This document shows, piece after piece, positions 1-9,031 of a stretch of DNA of 64,000 nucleotides. The translations under genes were made by a program, and so were the position numbers. The notes below the pieces were generated by a model that was given only the letters and a program-made list of their open reading frames with translations, did no database searches and was not told where the DNA came from. Positions within the stretch are counted from its first letter, which is position 1, and each line of letters starts with the position of its first letter. The stretch comes from an uncultured Trichococcus sp. (GTDB taxonomy: Bacteria > Bacillota > Bacilli > Lactobacillales > Aerococcaceae): assembly GCF_963667775.1 (NCBI RefSeq), contig NZ_OY764015.1:1009168-1073167 (forward strand). The letters run 5' to 3'.

Positions 1-666
1 GATGCTCTTACCTTTGCGGATAACTGTGCAACGGTCGGCAACTGCCTTGATTTCATCCAGTTTATGCGTAATCAGGATGATCGACTTGCCTTCTTTCGTC
101 AATTCTTTCATGATCGACATCAATTCGTCGATTTCTTGGGGTGTCAGCACCGCCGTCGGTTCGTCAAAAATGAGGACGTCCGCACCACGATACAATGTTT
201 TCAGGATTTCAACCCGTTGTTGCATTCCGACAGTGGTGTCTTCGATTTTGGCGGATGGATTGACTGCCAAGCGATATTTGTTGGACAGATCCGCAATCAC
301 ATCAGCAGCTGCCTTTTTATTTAAAACGCCGAATCTGCTCGGCTCGCTGCCCAGAATGATGTTCTCCGTAACCGTGAAGTCCTTGACCAACATAAAATGT
401 TGATGCACCATTCCGATACCCAATTTATCGGCAACACCCGGAGAACTGATTTTGACCTCTTGCCCTTTGACTTTGATGGTCCCGCTGGTCGGTTCCAAAA
501 GGCCGGACAGTATATTCATCAAAGTCGACTTGCCTGCACCATTTTCACCCAACAGCGCGTGAATTTCACCTTTTTTTAAGCTGAGAAAAATATCATCATT
601 CGCTTTATAATTGCCGAAAGCTTTCGTAACGCCAATCATCTCAATGACATAATTTTCTTCTGTCAT
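1..666 (-). CDS. Nucleoside-type ABC transporter ATP-binding protein (5' part, runs off window)
   Basis: This is the first 222 codons of a two-domain sugar/nucleoside ABC ATPase of the NupA/YufO class, which powers import of nucleosides bound by a BMP-family lipoprotein. I translated it from the minus strand: start ATG at 666-664 behind a GGGGTGG ribosome site. Walker A is GENGAGKST near residue 41, followed by a Q-loop HQHFML, the degenerate signature VGMQQRVEI typical of this family, Walker B VLIFDEPTAVL and the H-loop ITHKLDE. The bmpA-like gene lies directly upstream, so the two should form one import system, with permease genes expected beyond base 1. The second nucleotide-binding domain is outside the window. 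Confidence 0.93.
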   Translation of the reverse strand, partial: MTEENYVIEMIGVTKAFGNYKANDDIFLSLKKGEIHALLGENGAGKSTLMNILSGLLEPTSGTIKVKGQEVKISSPGVADKLGIGMVHQHFMLVKDFTVTENIILGSEPSRFGVLNKKAAADVIADLSNKYRLAVNPSAKIEDTTVGMQQRVEILKTLYRGADVLIFDEPTAVLTPQEIDELMSIMKELTKEGKSIILITHKLDEIKAVADRCTVIRKGKSI

Positions 667-691
667 GCTGTTTCCACCCCTTACTAAAATT

Positions 692-705
692 GAATGCATG
701 CATTC
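692..705. promoter_or_regulatory. 14-bp perfect palindrome in the leader of the ABC ATPase gene
   Basis: GAATGCATGCATTC reads identically on both strands and lies 26 bases upstream of the ATPase start. It could be an operator or an mRNA hairpin. A few perfect 14-mers are expected by chance in 64 kb. Confidence 0.25.
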
Positions 706-765
706 CCTCATGCAGCAGTGAGACACGCTTATAAAACATAATACTGAAAACACTATTTCACACCT

Positions 766-794
766 ATTATAAAGTATTTCCAACATCCTATCCA
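766..794 (-). promoter_or_regulatory. Candidate promoter for the ABC ATPase gene
   Basis: On the minus strand TGGATA (794-789), a 17-base spacer and a perfect TATAAT (771-766). It would give the ATPase gene its own transcript with a leader of about 95 bases, besides read-through from the binding-protein gene. Confidence 0.45.
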
Positions 795-864
795 CTTTTG
801 TTTGTCATGAAAACTAAACATTTGTTTAAGTCATGCGAGTCGTCCTTTATCGAGACGATGGTAA

Positions 865-914
865 GAAAAAAGCGAAGTACCTCAATATCCTCACCGGAAT
901 CAAGCTACTTCGCT
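865..914 (-). terminator. Intrinsic terminator after the BMP-family lipoprotein gene
   Basis: Arms AGCGAAGTA (914-906 read on minus) and TACTTCGCT (879-871) with a 26-base loop, followed on the minus strand by a T run at 871-866. It lies 20 bases past the stop codon. A leaky terminator here would yield more binding protein than ATPase. Confidence 0.7.
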
Positions 915-933
915 AATAAAGTATAGGACGGTA

Positions 934-2025
934 TTACTTTTCTGGAGCTTCCGGAACTACAAGCGTCCCGTCCAAAATTTTAGTTTTTGCATCTTCGACT
1001 GCAGCCAAAGCGTCTTCACTCAATTGGCCCTCAGTCAGATCGACACCTTCTTCAGCCAATCCAAAGGTCTGCACTTCCCCTGCCGGGAATTCACCATTCA
1101 TCGTCAAGTTAGCAACATCATGAGCTGCCTTGCCTACACCCTTAAGTGTCGAGGTCAATGTAAGGTTTCTTTCAGTGCCGTCATCAAGAGTCAGCAAGCC
1201 TTCTTCGGTTTGGTCACGGTCAACACCGATTACCCAAATTTCTTTTGAAGGATCGGCTTTTACGATATCCTTGGCTTCTGAGAACACGCCATTTCCGGAA
1301 TCTCCGGCAGCTTGATAAATGACATCGATTCCGCTTGCGTACATTGCGGCAGCTTTAGATTTCCCGCCCGCAGCATCGCCGAACGAACCGACATATTCAA
1401 CTTTTACATCTATATCAGGATTGACGGATTGGGCACCAGCTACGAATCCAGCTTCGAAGCGATCGATTACGACGCTCTCTTGTCCGCCGATGAATCCCAA
1501 CTGGTTGGTTTTGGTGGTTTTGGCTGCAGCGACACCAGCCAAGAAAGCAGCTTCGTTGTCTTTGAATGATACAGATACTGTATTTTCGCCTTCGATGACA
1601 TCATCGATGATGGCAAACATGGTATCCGGATTTTGTGTTGCCACATCCTGCATCGCTGGCTTCAATTTGTATCCGATACCGAAGACAAGATCAAAATTGC
1701 TGTTTACGGCAGTGTTCAAGTTCGTCACAAATTCCGAATCGGCATTCGATTGGATGTAATCATATCCGTCGATCCCTTTTTCTTTACCGTTCTCTTCGCC
1801 CCATGCAACAAGACCTTCCCATGCGCTTTGGTTGAATGATTTATCATCCACACCGCCGACGTCGGTAACCATCACGATAGTGAAGTTATCTCCTGTTCCC
1901 TCTGCCGTGCTCGAACCTGTTGCACTGCTGTCAGCCGTGTCGCCGTTGCCGCCGCAAGCTGCCAGGATTGTGCTGACACCTAACCCTAATGCCAATAAAC
2001 TAACATATTTTTGCTTCTTCACCAT
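934..2025 (-). CDS. BMP family nucleoside-binding lipoprotein
   Basis: Extracytoplasmic substrate-binding lipoprotein of the BmpA/Med/TmpC family that captures nucleosides for the ABC transporter encoded downstream. The start is the ATG at 2025-2023, because the ribosome site GGAGGGG sits just ahead of it, while the longer frame starting at 2046 has none. The N-terminus has two lysines, a hydrophobic stretch and the lipobox LAAC with Cys24 as the lipidation site. After a Ser/Thr-rich tether, the family motif VTDVGGVDDKSFNQSAWEG is clear. Predicted mature length of about 340 residues is usual for the family. A promoter and palindrome lie just upstream and a terminator follows. Confidence 0.95.
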   Translation of the reverse strand: MVKKQKYVSLLALGLGVSTILAACGGNGDTADSSATGSSTAEGTGDNFTIVMVTDVGGVDDKSFNQSAWEGLVAWGEENGKEKGIDGYDYIQSNADSEFVTNLNTAVNSNFDLVFGIGYKLKPAMQDVATQNPDTMFAIIDDVIEGENTVSVSFKDNEAAFLAGVAAAKTTKTNQLGFIGGQESVVIDRFEAGFVAGAQSVNPDIDVKVEYVGSFGDAAGGKSKAAAMYASGIDVIYQAAGDSGNGVFSEAKDIVKADPSKEIWVIGVDRDQTEEGLLTLDDGTERNLTLTSTLKGVGKAAHDVANLTMNGEFPAGEVQTFGLAEEGVDLTEGQLSEDALAAVEDAKTKILDGTLVVPEAPEK

Positions 2026-2055
2026 GACCCCTCCAATAAACTTCAATTTTTTGAA

Positions 2056-2069
2056 CTTGTAAGTACAAG
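2056..2069. promoter_or_regulatory. Inverted repeat CTTGTA-AG-TACAAG in the bmpA-like leader
   Basis: Six-base arms with a two-base centre, placed just after the probable transcription start of the lipoprotein gene, about 30 bases before its start codon. Position fits a repressor operator or a 5' stabilising hairpin. Confidence 0.35.
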
Positions 2070-2084
2070 CTTCTTACAAAAAAT

Positions 2085-2112
2085 ATCATATCATGTATTT
2101 CTTAAAAAACAA
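2085..2112 (-). promoter_or_regulatory. Candidate promoter of the BMP lipoprotein gene
   Basis: TTGTTT (2112-2107), 16-base spacer and TATGAT (2090-2085) on the minus strand, upstream of the inverted repeat at 2056-2069. Confidence 0.55.
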
Positions 2113-2179
2113 ATGATAGCGACTTGTTTTGTAATCGTTTTTTCATTTAATATCCATATATTTTTCAGAAACCTCTGGG

Positions 2180-4627
2180 TCAAACCTCAGATTCATAGGG
2201 AATATCCGTATCATTTTCGTATACACCTTCGCTGATGTTCACCTTTCTGGGCTTGCTTCCGTCAGCCGGTCCAACAATGCCTCTTGCCTCCATCTCGTCG
2301 ATCAGGCGCGCTGCCCGATTATAGCCGATCCGGAATCTCCTCTGCAGTTTGGAAATGCTCGCCGTTTCATCCGATCTGATGAATTCTACAGCTTCCCCGA
2401 AAAGATCATCTTCCGGCTCTTCGCTCGCAGCAGCCACAGTTTCGGTCGGCATCATTTCCTCGACATAGTTCGCTTCTTGCTGGTTTTTGACGAAAGTGAC
2501 AATATGTTCGACTTCCTCGTCGGAAATGAACGCTCCTTGCACACGGATCGGTTTGTTCTCACCCATCGGACGGAAGAGCATATCGCCTCTGCCCAGAAGC
2601 TTCTCTGCACCGGAGCCATCGATTATCGTTCTCGAATCGATCGAACTGGATACGGCAAACGCAATCCGGGATGGGACGTTCGCTTTGATGATGCCGGTGA
2701 TGACGTCAACGCTCGGCCGTTGCGTAGCCAAAATCATATGGATTCCCGCAGCCCGTGCCATCTGTGCCAAGCGGGTAATCGCATCTTCAACTTCATTGCT
2801 GGCCACCATCATCAAGTCGGCCAACTCATCCACAATGACCACTATGTATGGCAAGGTAGGATTATTTTCCCCATTCTCCAGATTGTATTCGACAATCAAA
2901 TTGTTGTATCCATCGATATTGCGCATACCGGTACCGGCAAACAATTCATATCTTCTTTCCATTTCTGTCACAACTTTGTGGAGCGCTTGGGCTGCTTTGC
3001 GGGGATTCGTGACAACCGGGGTCAGCAAGTGGGGAATGCCGTTGTAGACATTCAATTCCACCATTTTCGGATCGATCATCATCATCTTCACTTCGTTCGG
3101 TTTGGCTTTCATCAAGATGCTCGTGATGATGCCGTTGATGCAGACGGATTTTCCGCTTCCGGTTGCACCCGCAATCAGTAGATGGGGCATCTTCGTCAGA
3201 TTCGCGCTTTGCACAACGCCGGAAATATCCCGGCCTAACGGAACCTCCAACAGCTTGTCTGTGTGCTTTTGGCCTTCCATGACATCCCGGAAGGATACGA
3301 CGCTGACTTCACTGTTCGGCACTTCGATTCCAATGAAGGATTTTCCGGGTATCGGCGCTTCAATGCGGATGTCTTTTGCCGCTAAAGCCAAAGCCAGATC
3401 ATCATTGAGGTTCACGATTTTGCTGACCTTCACCCCGACAGCTGGTTGGACTTCATATTTGGTCACGGCCGGCCCGAGGTTCGCTTTCGTGACTTTGGCC
3501 TCTACACCGAAGCTGGCGAACGTCTCCTCCAGTTTTTTGACATTTTTTTCGATTGTCGCATATTCATTCGATTGATCGATCGCTTTGATTTCATTCAATA
3601 AAGTCACAGGCGGCAATTGGTAATCCCTGTTTTCCTGCTCGGCGGTGATTTCAAACTCCAGATCGCCGCTGTTGTCTTCCTCGCCGCCTCCCGCCGTTGT
3701 TTTTGAAAGGCTGGCCTGTTGGGCGGACACGCTCTTTTCATTGTCCGCATGTTTGTGTTCGGCTGCTTTTTCAAGTTGCTGCTGGAAACTGTCGATTTTC
3801 AGCTGAACGGGTTCGTGCTCTTTCTCGGCGAGTGTTTCCTTTTCTGAAGGTTTCAAAGCTTCCGCTTCTTCCTTCATCAATTTTTTCGCTGCCGACTCGC
3901 TCTTGATCTGATTTTTGGCTTTTTCGACTATCGAAGTTTTTTTCTCGGTCGAAACGCTGTTGGACCTGGTCGGTTTTTTCACTGTTTTCGAATCGATGAT
4001 CGAGCTGGCCACTTTATCTTTCGTGAAAAGTACCGCTCGTTTGCTGTTGCGCCCGAAGATCAAGGCAACTTTGCGCACGACTTCCATGACATCATGCGTC
4101 GTGAAGCCGAATATGACCGCCACACCAAAAAACACAAGCAGACCAATGATGATGTAAGTGCCCCATTGCGAAACCAAAAAATGGGTTCCTGTGTAAAACG
4201 CTGCCCCGATCAAGCCCCCGCCCATCTCTGAAGCCGTATCCGCTTGTCTGACATCGACCAAAAAGCGGGCAAGCGTAACGGAAACGACCGATGCCCCCTC
4301 CATTACGACTGTCTCAAAAGCCTGCGAATGGAGATAAAGCAATGCAGCTGAATAAAGCAGGATACCACTGATCAGCCAGTTCTTTCTTATTTTTGGTTCT
4401 TTCCCTCTCAAAATCAAGTACAGACCATAGGCACCGAACAGCGCCAAGCTGATCGGATAGGTTTCACCGACAAAAAAACGGAAAAAATTCGCCAGCGCTA
4501 TACCGGCAAAACCGAGTTGCCCGATCCCTAAGGCTGCACTAAAAAGAAACAGCACGCCGATAAGCTCGTAGGATATCTTCTGCCCGGTCGCCTTCTTTTT
4601 CTTTCTTGTCGTCGTTCTTTTCGCCAA
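2180..4627 (-). CDS. ftsK: DNA translocase FtsK/SpoIIIE
   Basis: ATP-driven DNA pump at the division septum that clears and aligns chromosome termini. Four membrane helices occupy residues of about 20-175, followed by a charged Lys/Glu-rich linker to about 330, and then the motor: Walker A GATGSGKS, the segment [14 protein letters not shown], and Walker [13 protein letters not shown]. The C-terminal gamma winged helix (from [12 protein letters not shown] to the end) should read KOPS-like polarity sequences. The start is chosen as TTG at 4627-4625, nine bases after the site AAAGGAG; a TTG at 4636 abuts that site and is unlikely. The product of 815 residues is normal for the family. Confidence 0.96.
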   Translation of the reverse strand: MAKRTTTRKKKKATGQKISYELIGVLFLFSAALGIGQLGFAGIALANFFRFFVGETYPISLALFGAYGLYLILRGKEPKIRKNWLISGILLYSAALLYLHSQAFETVVMEGASVVSVTLARFLVDVRQADTASEMGGGLIGAAFYTGTHFLVSQWGTYIIIGLLVFFGVAVIFGFTTHDVMEVVRKVALIFGRNSKRAVLFTKDKVASSIIDSKTVKKPTRSNSVSTEKKTSIVEKAKNQIKSESAAKKLMKEEAEALKPSEKETLAEKEHEPVQLKIDSFQQQLEKAAEHKHADNEKSVSAQQASLSKTTAGGGEEDNSGDLEFEITAEQENRDYQLPPVTLLNEIKAIDQSNEYATIEKNVKKLEETFASFGVEAKVTKANLGPAVTKYEVQPAVGVKVSKIVNLNDDLALALAAKDIRIEAPIPGKSFIGIEVPNSEVSVVSFRDVMEGQKHTDKLLEVPLGRDISGVVQSANLTKMPHLLIAGATGSGKSVCINGIITSILMKAKPNEVKMMMIDPKMVELNVYNGIPHLLTPVVTNPRKAAQALHKVVTEMERRYELFAGTGMRNIDGYNNLIVEYNLENGENNPTLPYIVVIVDELADLMMVASNEVEDAITRLAQMARAAGIHMILATQRPSVDVITGIIKANVPSRIAFAVSSSIDSRTIIDGSGAEKLLGRGDMLFRPMGENKPIRVQGAFISDEEVEHIVTFVKNQQEANYVEEMMPTETVAAASEEPEDDLFGEAVEFIRSDETASISKLQRRFRIGYNRAARLIDEMEARGIVGPADGSKPRKVNISEGVYENDTDIPYESEV

Positions 4628-4776
4628 ACATGCCAACTCCTTTTTATCATTTGCTCAAAACCGTTGCGTATCTGCACAAAACAGCGGTCCATAGATTGTT
4701 CGTTTGATTACCGTATCGCTTCATTATACTATAAAATGAACCCTTTACGAGGCTATTTTTTATCGGTGGGCCTGGA

Positions 4777-4822
4777 CAAAAAAGCTTCAGCACACGCCTT
4801 TGCGAGATGCTGAAGCTTTTTC
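4777..4822. terminator. Terminator hairpin between the DUF1033 gene and ftsK
   Basis: Arms AAAAAAGCTTCAGCA and TGCTGAAGCTTTTT, with A and T runs on either side, follow the stop codon of the DUF1033 gene on the minus strand. The shape would work in both directions. Confidence 0.8.
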
Positions 4823-4834
4823 GGTCTTGAACAA

Positions 4835-5131
4835 TCATTCCGGTCGTAGTTTTTTCCTGTCCTGCAACAGCATCAGCCCATGATATAATTGTACATCATC
4901 ATCACAGTTCTCACAAAACCGGATTTCTCCGTCCGACCAGTAGGCAGTCAGGTAGACTTCCTTCGTTTTTTGGAATGGATAGGCTTCCGATAGTTTTTCG
5001 GCAGCCTGCTCATAGGCGGCGACTGCCTCCTGGAAATCGGCATACTCTGTCGATTCCACAATAAAATCCGTCCAATCTTCAAAAAACCACCAAGGTTCAT
5101 ATTCTCCCTCGGTCCGTATCACTTGGTACAT
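4835..5131 (-). CDS. DUF1033 family protein
   Basis: A 98-residue cytoplasmic protein of the DUF1033 family, which I know from Lactobacillales only as uncharacterised. The hallmark is the aromatic N-terminus MYQVIRTEGEYEPWWFFEDW, followed by an acidic helical part and a C-terminal segment with two Cys residues (FCENCDDD). No catalytic motif or membrane segment is visible. The start ATG follows GAAGGTG at a good distance. It is transcribed alone, with its own terminator, and is divergent from the acylphosphatase gene. Function unknown; possibly interacts with competence or DNA-handling proteins in relatives, which I cannot test here. Confidence 0.8.
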   Translation of the reverse strand: MYQVIRTEGEYEPWWFFEDWTDFIVESTEYADFQEAVAAYEQAAEKLSEAYPFQKTKEVYLTAYWSDGEIRFCENCDDDVQLYHGLMLLQDRKKLRPE

Positions 5132-5200
5132 GCAATCACCTTCTTTGTTGCAAAAAGTATAGCACAGCCCGGAAAAATATTCCCGCGCAAGGTATCGGGA

Positions 5201-5229
5201 TTGAAACTTCTTGATGAAGACTGTAAACT
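5201..5229 (+). promoter_or_regulatory. Promoter of acyP
   Basis: TTGAAA (5201-5206), 17-base spacer, TAAACT (5224-5229), with acyP starting 53 bases after the -10 box. Confidence 0.6.
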
Positions 5230-5281
5230 GAAATTAAAAGCTGCAACGTATGCTCATCCTAGAATCTGGAGGGAATTTATC

Positions 5282-5557
5282 ATGAAAAAAATCAAAATGA
5301 CAGTGAACGGCCGGGTACAGGGCGTGGGGTTCCGTTATATGACAAAAATGGTGGCGGACCAGATCGGAATTTCCGGCATCGTCAAAAACGAGGATGACGG
5401 AAGTGTCTACATCGAAGCGGTAGGCCCGACTGATAAAATCGATGCTTTCATCACGGCGGTCAAACGCAGTCCGTCGCCAAGCGGCAAAGTCGATACCTAC
5501 AAACTCGAAGAAGACGCAAGCATTGAGAATTACATAAGTTTTCGCGTAACCAATTGA
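5282..5557 (+). CDS. acyP: Acylphosphatase
   Basis: Small cytoplasmic enzyme of 91 residues that hydrolyses acyl phosphates to carboxylate and phosphate. The signature VQGVGFRYMT carries the phosphate-binding Arg, and the Asn of VKNEDDGSV is the second catalytic residue. The start ATG at 5282 follows CTGGAGGGA; the open frame extends upstream but without a ribosome site. The yidC promoter overlaps the stop codon, and the acyP-yidC pairing is familiar in Lactobacillales. Confidence 0.95.
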   Translation: MKKIKMTVNGRVQGVGFRYMTKMVADQIGISGIVKNEDDGSVYIEAVGPTDKIDAFITAVKRSPSPSGKVDTYKLEEDASIENYISFRVTN

Positions 5558-5582
5558 ATATATTTCCCCCTTCAGGTATAGT
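5554..5582 (+). promoter_or_regulatory. Promoter of yidC overlapping the acyP stop
   Basis: TTGAAT (5554-5559), 17-base spacer, TATAGT (5577-5582). It gives yidC its own transcript with a 37-base leader. Confidence 0.65.
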
Positions 5583-5619
5583 GGTAATGTTATCGAAAAA
5601 TTGTAAAGGAACGTGAACG

Positions 5620-6552
5620 ATGAAACTTAAAAAGAAGTTATTGCTTTCCGCGGAAATGATGGCCTTGTTAGTGGTCCTGACAGGCTGCATGCAATATGAT
5701 GAGAATAAAAATCCGACTGGCTTCATATACGACTATTTGGTGGTGCCAACTGGCAATTTGATCGTTATGCTGGCGGAACTGCTTAATGGCAACTATGGAC
5801 TGGCCATCATCGCCATCACAATCATTGTCCGCTTGGCTATCATGCCCTTGAACTTTAGCCAAATCAAAAAAACGATGGTGCAGCAAGAAAAAATGAAGTA
5901 TATCAAACCAGAATTGGAAGATATCCAATTCCGTCAAAAAAATGCAGCGACACCTGAGGAAAAAGCGGCAGTTTCCCAAGAAATGATGGCATTGTACAAA
6001 GAAAACAACATCAGCATGACCGGCGGCGTCGGTTGCTTACCGATTCTGATTCAGATGCCGATTTTTACAGCTATGTATCAGGCCGTCAACTTGACGCCGG
6101 AAATCTCCCAAAGCACATTCCTTGGCATCAATCTTGGTGTAAGCAGTCCGTTGTTGGCAATCCTGGCTGGTGTGGCCTATGTGATCCAGGGCTACGTTTC
6201 CACAATCGGTATGCCGCAGGAAACCAAATCACAGATGAAATCGATGATGCTGATGAACCCGATCATGATTCTGATGTTCTCTTGGTCCTCACCAGCGGGG
6301 TTGGCCCTTTACTGGCTGGCTGGTGGCATTTTCGCCGCAGCCCAGACTGCGCTTCAGAATCACATGATCAAACCTAAAATCCAGAAGCAAGTCGAAGAAG
6401 AAATGAAGGATCGCCCGGTCAAAAAGAATGTGAAAATGGCTAAGCCAGCGTCCTCTTCAGCACCGGAGCAAGCGGTAAAAGCTTTGTCCGCCAAGAATCA
6501 ACAGACGGATGGCAAAAAAGGCCGTAACGCAGGTAAACAATCAAGATCTTAG
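5620..6552 (+). CDS. yidC: Membrane protein insertase YidC/OxaA (lipoprotein form)
   Basis: Insertase that places and folds membrane proteins, alone or with SecYEG. The N-terminus has three lysine pairs, a hydrophobic core and a lipobox VLTGC, as in Firmicutes YidC, which are lipoproteins. A first membrane helix carries the groove Arg in the segment TIIVRLAIMPLNF; a charged cytoplasmic hairpin (about residues 85-130, KKTMVQQEKMKYIKPELE) and further helices follow up to about residue 245. The C-terminal tail is Lys/Arg-rich and probably contacts the ribosome. Ribosome site AAAGGAACGTGAACG precedes the ATG. Length of 310 residues suggests the YidC2/OxaA2 type rather than the short SpoIIIJ type; a second paralogue may exist elsewhere. 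Confidence 0.95.
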   Translation: MKLKKKLLLSAEMMALLVVLTGCMQYDENKNPTGFIYDYLVVPTGNLIVMLAELLNGNYGLAIIAITIIVRLAIMPLNFSQIKKTMVQQEKMKYIKPELEDIQFRQKNAATPEEKAAVSQEMMALYKENNISMTGGVGCLPILIQMPIFTAMYQAVNLTPEISQSTFLGINLGVSSPLLAILAGVAYVIQGYVSTIGMPQETKSQMKSMMLMNPIMILMFSWSSPAGLALYWLAGGIFAAAQTALQNHMIKPKIQKQVEEEMKDRPVKKNVKMAKPASSSAPEQAVKALSAKNQQTDGKKGRNAGKQSRS

Positions 6553-6564
6553 TTTCAGCTATAC

Positions 6565-6611
6565 AAAAAGTAGGAAGCGGCTCACGCATGAGTTCGCTTC
6601 CTGCTTTTTTT
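6565..6611. terminator. Bidirectional terminator between yidC and the histidine kinase gene
   Basis: Stem GTAGGAAGCG/CGCTTCCTGC with an A run before and TTTTTTT after, placed between two convergent genes. Confidence 0.85.
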
Positions 6612-6653
6612 GTAGTTCAGGTTTTGTATTAGGGACTTTCTCCAGTCAAGAGC

Positions 6654-8153
6654 CTATAATTCCTCATCCGGTGCATAATCCTTCAGAATCGGCAACTGGA
6701 TGCGGAAGACAGATCCGTGTCCCAATACGCTTTCGACGGTGATATCACCTTTATAGCCTTCCAATAATTCTTTCGCGATCGACAAGCCCAAGCCGTTCCC
6801 GCCTTTATTCCGCGATCTTGCTTTATCGACGCGATAAAAACGCGAAAAGATCTTCTGCTGATCTTCCTGGGACATCCCCTCGCCGAAATCTTGGATGGCA
6901 ATCTGGACATAGGACATGGATTCGGAAATCGAAAGATGGATTTCATGCCGGTCAGTCGAATATTTAACGGCGTTGTCCATCAATATCACGAGTATTTGCT
7001 CAAAATGGTTGCGGTAGATGTTCACATAAATCTCGCGATTCAGATCATCATCCAGATTGAAAACGAAATCCGGATACAACATCTTAAAGTTATGGAACGT
7101 ATGCAGTACGACGTTCCGGATCGGTGTCACTTCATTTTTATAATGGATTTCGACTTGTTCAGCCCTCGAAAGATCAAGCATCTCCTGGACCAAAGTCTTC
7201 ATGCGCTGGATTTCGGTCAAGGAAGCGGCAAGGGACTCATCCAGGATTTGCGGATCTTCCTTGCCCCAACGGTTCAGCAATTTCAGATGTCCCTCGACAA
7301 TGGCTGTCGGGGTGCGGAGTTCATGCGAAACGTCCTCCACAAACTGCTTTTGCTGGGTGACGTACAGCGCCATCTTATCCAGCAGGCCGTTGATGTGGAC
7401 AGAAAGATCGGTGAATTCGTCCTTGCTTTTCGATATTTTGATGCGGGTCTCCGACAAGGTGTCCTCTTCGATCGCATCCATCGTATCCACCATCTGTTTG
7501 ATGGGCCTGAAGAAGTAAATGGCGATACCGTAGCCGGCAGCCGCGGATAAAACGAGAACGATTGCCGTCGCTATCCAAAAATACTGCGTCATTTGCGAGA
7601 CGACTTTATGATAATCATTCAATCGGAAAACAATCTGTACATATCCCAGCAGGAAAGAGTCCTCCTGGCTGAGGATCGGGCTGCCTGCGACAAATGCTTC
7701 AAGATCGTTCAGTTTTGTTTCGCGCACATAAGTATCGGGATTTTTGATGAATGTCGTATAACTCTTCTGAGTTTCATAAAGCAACTGCCCATCTGTATCG
7801 AATACGCGGATGTTCGCCCCTCTGCTCTTGAGATCCTCCAAAAATGGATAGTTGCCGACAGATTGGAGGCCTTTCGTCACAGTCGAAACAGAAATTTTTT
7901 CGAACATGCTTTCTACGCTGTTGACGGACAGCTTCGTATCGATTTCGGACAAGGCTGATTGGACCGAATAAAGCAAGTTTTCGGCTTCCTCTTTTTGTTG
8001 ATCATATTGATAGCTTTTGTAGACATTAAGCATCAGTAAAGCGGACAGAAAATACAGCAAGAAGAAAGCGATACTTAAAAGAAAACCCCATTTCCACCGA
8101 ATGGACTTGGGATTTCCTCTTTTTTTGGTTGGCATATAATTGATTCTGCGCAT
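6654..8153 (-). CDS. Two-component sensor histidine kinase (CsrS/LisK-like)
   Basis: Membrane-bound HisKA kinase, partner of the response regulator encoded just upstream. Domain order in 499 residues: membrane helix (about 20-42), an extracytoplasmic sensor of about 150 residues, second helix (about 180-200), HAMP, dimerisation helix with the phospho-accepting His277 in VSHELRTP, N-box LMDNAVKYS, and G-boxes DFGEGM and GGNGLGLSIAKEL. The ATG at 8153 lies four bases after the regulator's stop codon, so the two are translationally coupled; no strong separate ribosome site is visible, and an inner ATG (8135) is an alternative. The sensor and order resemble the LisK/CsrS cell-envelope stress kinases; the signal cannot be read from sequence. 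Confidence 0.9.
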   Translation of the reverse strand: MRRINYMPTKKRGNPKSIRWKWGFLLSIAFFLLYFLSALLMLNVYKSYQYDQQKEEAENLLYSVQSALSEIDTKLSVNSVESMFEKISVSTVTKGLQSVGNYPFLEDLKSRGANIRVFDTDGQLLYETQKSYTTFIKNPDTYVRETKLNDLEAFVAGSPILSQEDSFLLGYVQIVFRLNDYHKVVSQMTQYFWIATAIVLVLSAAAGYGIAIYFFRPIKQMVDTMDAIEEDTLSETRIKISKSKDEFTDLSVHINGLLDKMALYVTQQKQFVEDVSHELRTPTAIVEGHLKLLNRWGKEDPQILDESLAASLTEIQRMKTLVQEMLDLSRAEQVEIHYKNEVTPIRNVVLHTFHNFKMLYPDFVFNLDDDLNREIYVNIYRNHFEQILVILMDNAVKYSTDRHEIHLSISESMSYVQIAIQDFGEGMSQEDQQKIFSRFYRVDKARSRNKGGNGLGLSIAKELLEGYKGDITVESVLGHGSVFRIQLPILKDYAPDEEL

Positions 8154-8157
8154 AGTA

Positions 8158-8859
8158 TTATGAGCGCATGACGTATCCGGTGCCACGAACCGTTTGGATA
8201 TAACTTTCTTGGCCGGCTACATCAATTTTATTGCGCAGATATCGGATATATACATCCACTACGTTTGTTTCCACTTCTGTTTTGTATCCCCATACTTTAT
8301 TCAGCAATACATCCCTTGAAAGCACAACATTGATGTTTTCCATCAGGATCAACAATAATTCGTATTCGCGTTTGGTCAATTCGATGTGCTCGTCGCCACG
8401 GCGCACGACGCGGTTTTCCTTTTCGATTGTCAAGTCACGGTAAGTGACGGTCGTCTGCTTCACCTTGCGTTGCTCTTCTTCGATGTCGATGCGGCGCAGC
8501 AAAGCACGGACCCTTGCCAAAAGTTCTTCGATGGCAAATGGCTTCACGATGTAATCATCGGCTCCGTGGTCCAAACCGGATACACGATCGATAACGGAGT
8601 CACGGGCGGTCATGATGATGATCGGTGTATCTTTGACGGGACGCAGACGACGGCAAACTTCGATGCCGTTCAATTCAGGAAGCATCAGATCCAAAAGGAT
8701 GACATCCCAATCCTGGTTCATGGCGGCTTCAAGGCCGGCTCTGCCGTTGTAGCAAATTTCCGTTTCGTAGCCTTCGTGTTTTAACTCAAGCTCGATGAAA
8801 CGCGCCAGATTTTTTTCATCTTCGATAATCAATATTCTTTGTTTGTCTCTATTTTCCAT
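8158..8859 (-). CDS. OmpR-family response regulator (CsrR/LisR-like)
   Basis: DNA-binding response regulator of 233 residues. The receiver domain shows the acidic pair Glu13/Asp14, the phospho-acceptor Asp57 in LLDLMLPE, Thr in IIMTARD and Lys in YIVKPF. The C-terminal winged helix is of the OmpR/PhoB type (TKREYELLLILMEN ... VWGYKTEVETNVVDVYIRYL). The start is ATG 8859, seven bases after GGGGAG; the longer frame to 8904 lacks a ribosome site. The kinase gene follows after four bases. By family resemblance to CsrR/CovR and LisR it probably controls envelope or surface functions, which is inference. Confidence 0.93.
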   Translation of the reverse strand: MENRDKQRILIIEDEKNLARFIELELKHEGYETEICYNGRAGLEAAMNQDWDVILLDLMLPELNGIEVCRRLRPVKDTPIIIMTARDSVIDRVSGLDHGADDYIVKPFAIEELLARVRALLRRIDIEEEQRKVKQTTVTYRDLTIEKENRVVRRGDEHIELTKREYELLLILMENINVVLSRDVLLNKVWGYKTEVETNVVDVYIRYLRNKIDVAGQESYIQTVRGTGYVMRS

Positions 8860-8965
8860 AGAATTCTCCCCTAATGTCTCATTTGAATAATAACAACATG
8901 CCATTACAATTTCATTTTATTTTAACACACTGTCGGGAATTTTTCCTGATTAAATGATCCTGATA

Positions 8966-9000
8966 GTAAAATGTCATCCGAAGCAGTGCTTCGGATGACA
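8966..9000 (-). terminator. Terminator after gnd
   Basis: TGTCATCCGAAGCA (8972-8985) and TGCTTCGGATGACA (8987-9000) are perfect complementary 14-base arms around a single base; on the minus strand a short T run follows. It lies 31 bases past the gnd stop. Confidence 0.65.
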
Positions 9001-9031
9001 TAAATGTAGGCCAGCAAGGCGCTATATCGCT

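Noticed and set aside
2026-2179. Possible purine or other riboswitch upstream of the nucleoside-binding lipoprotein gene
   Set aside because: The leader is only about 50 bases from the -10 box and shows a single simple inverted repeat, too little for a known riboswitch.
2477-3181. Long open frame on the plus strand inside ftsK
   Set aside because: It is antisense to an intact, motif-complete ftsK and has no ribosome site or recognisable product; similar shadows lie opposite smc, clpB and adhE.
4647-4838. 63-codon frame between ftsK and the DUF1033 gene
   Set aside because: It runs through a strong terminator hairpin and the end of the DUF1033 gene and lacks a ribosome site.
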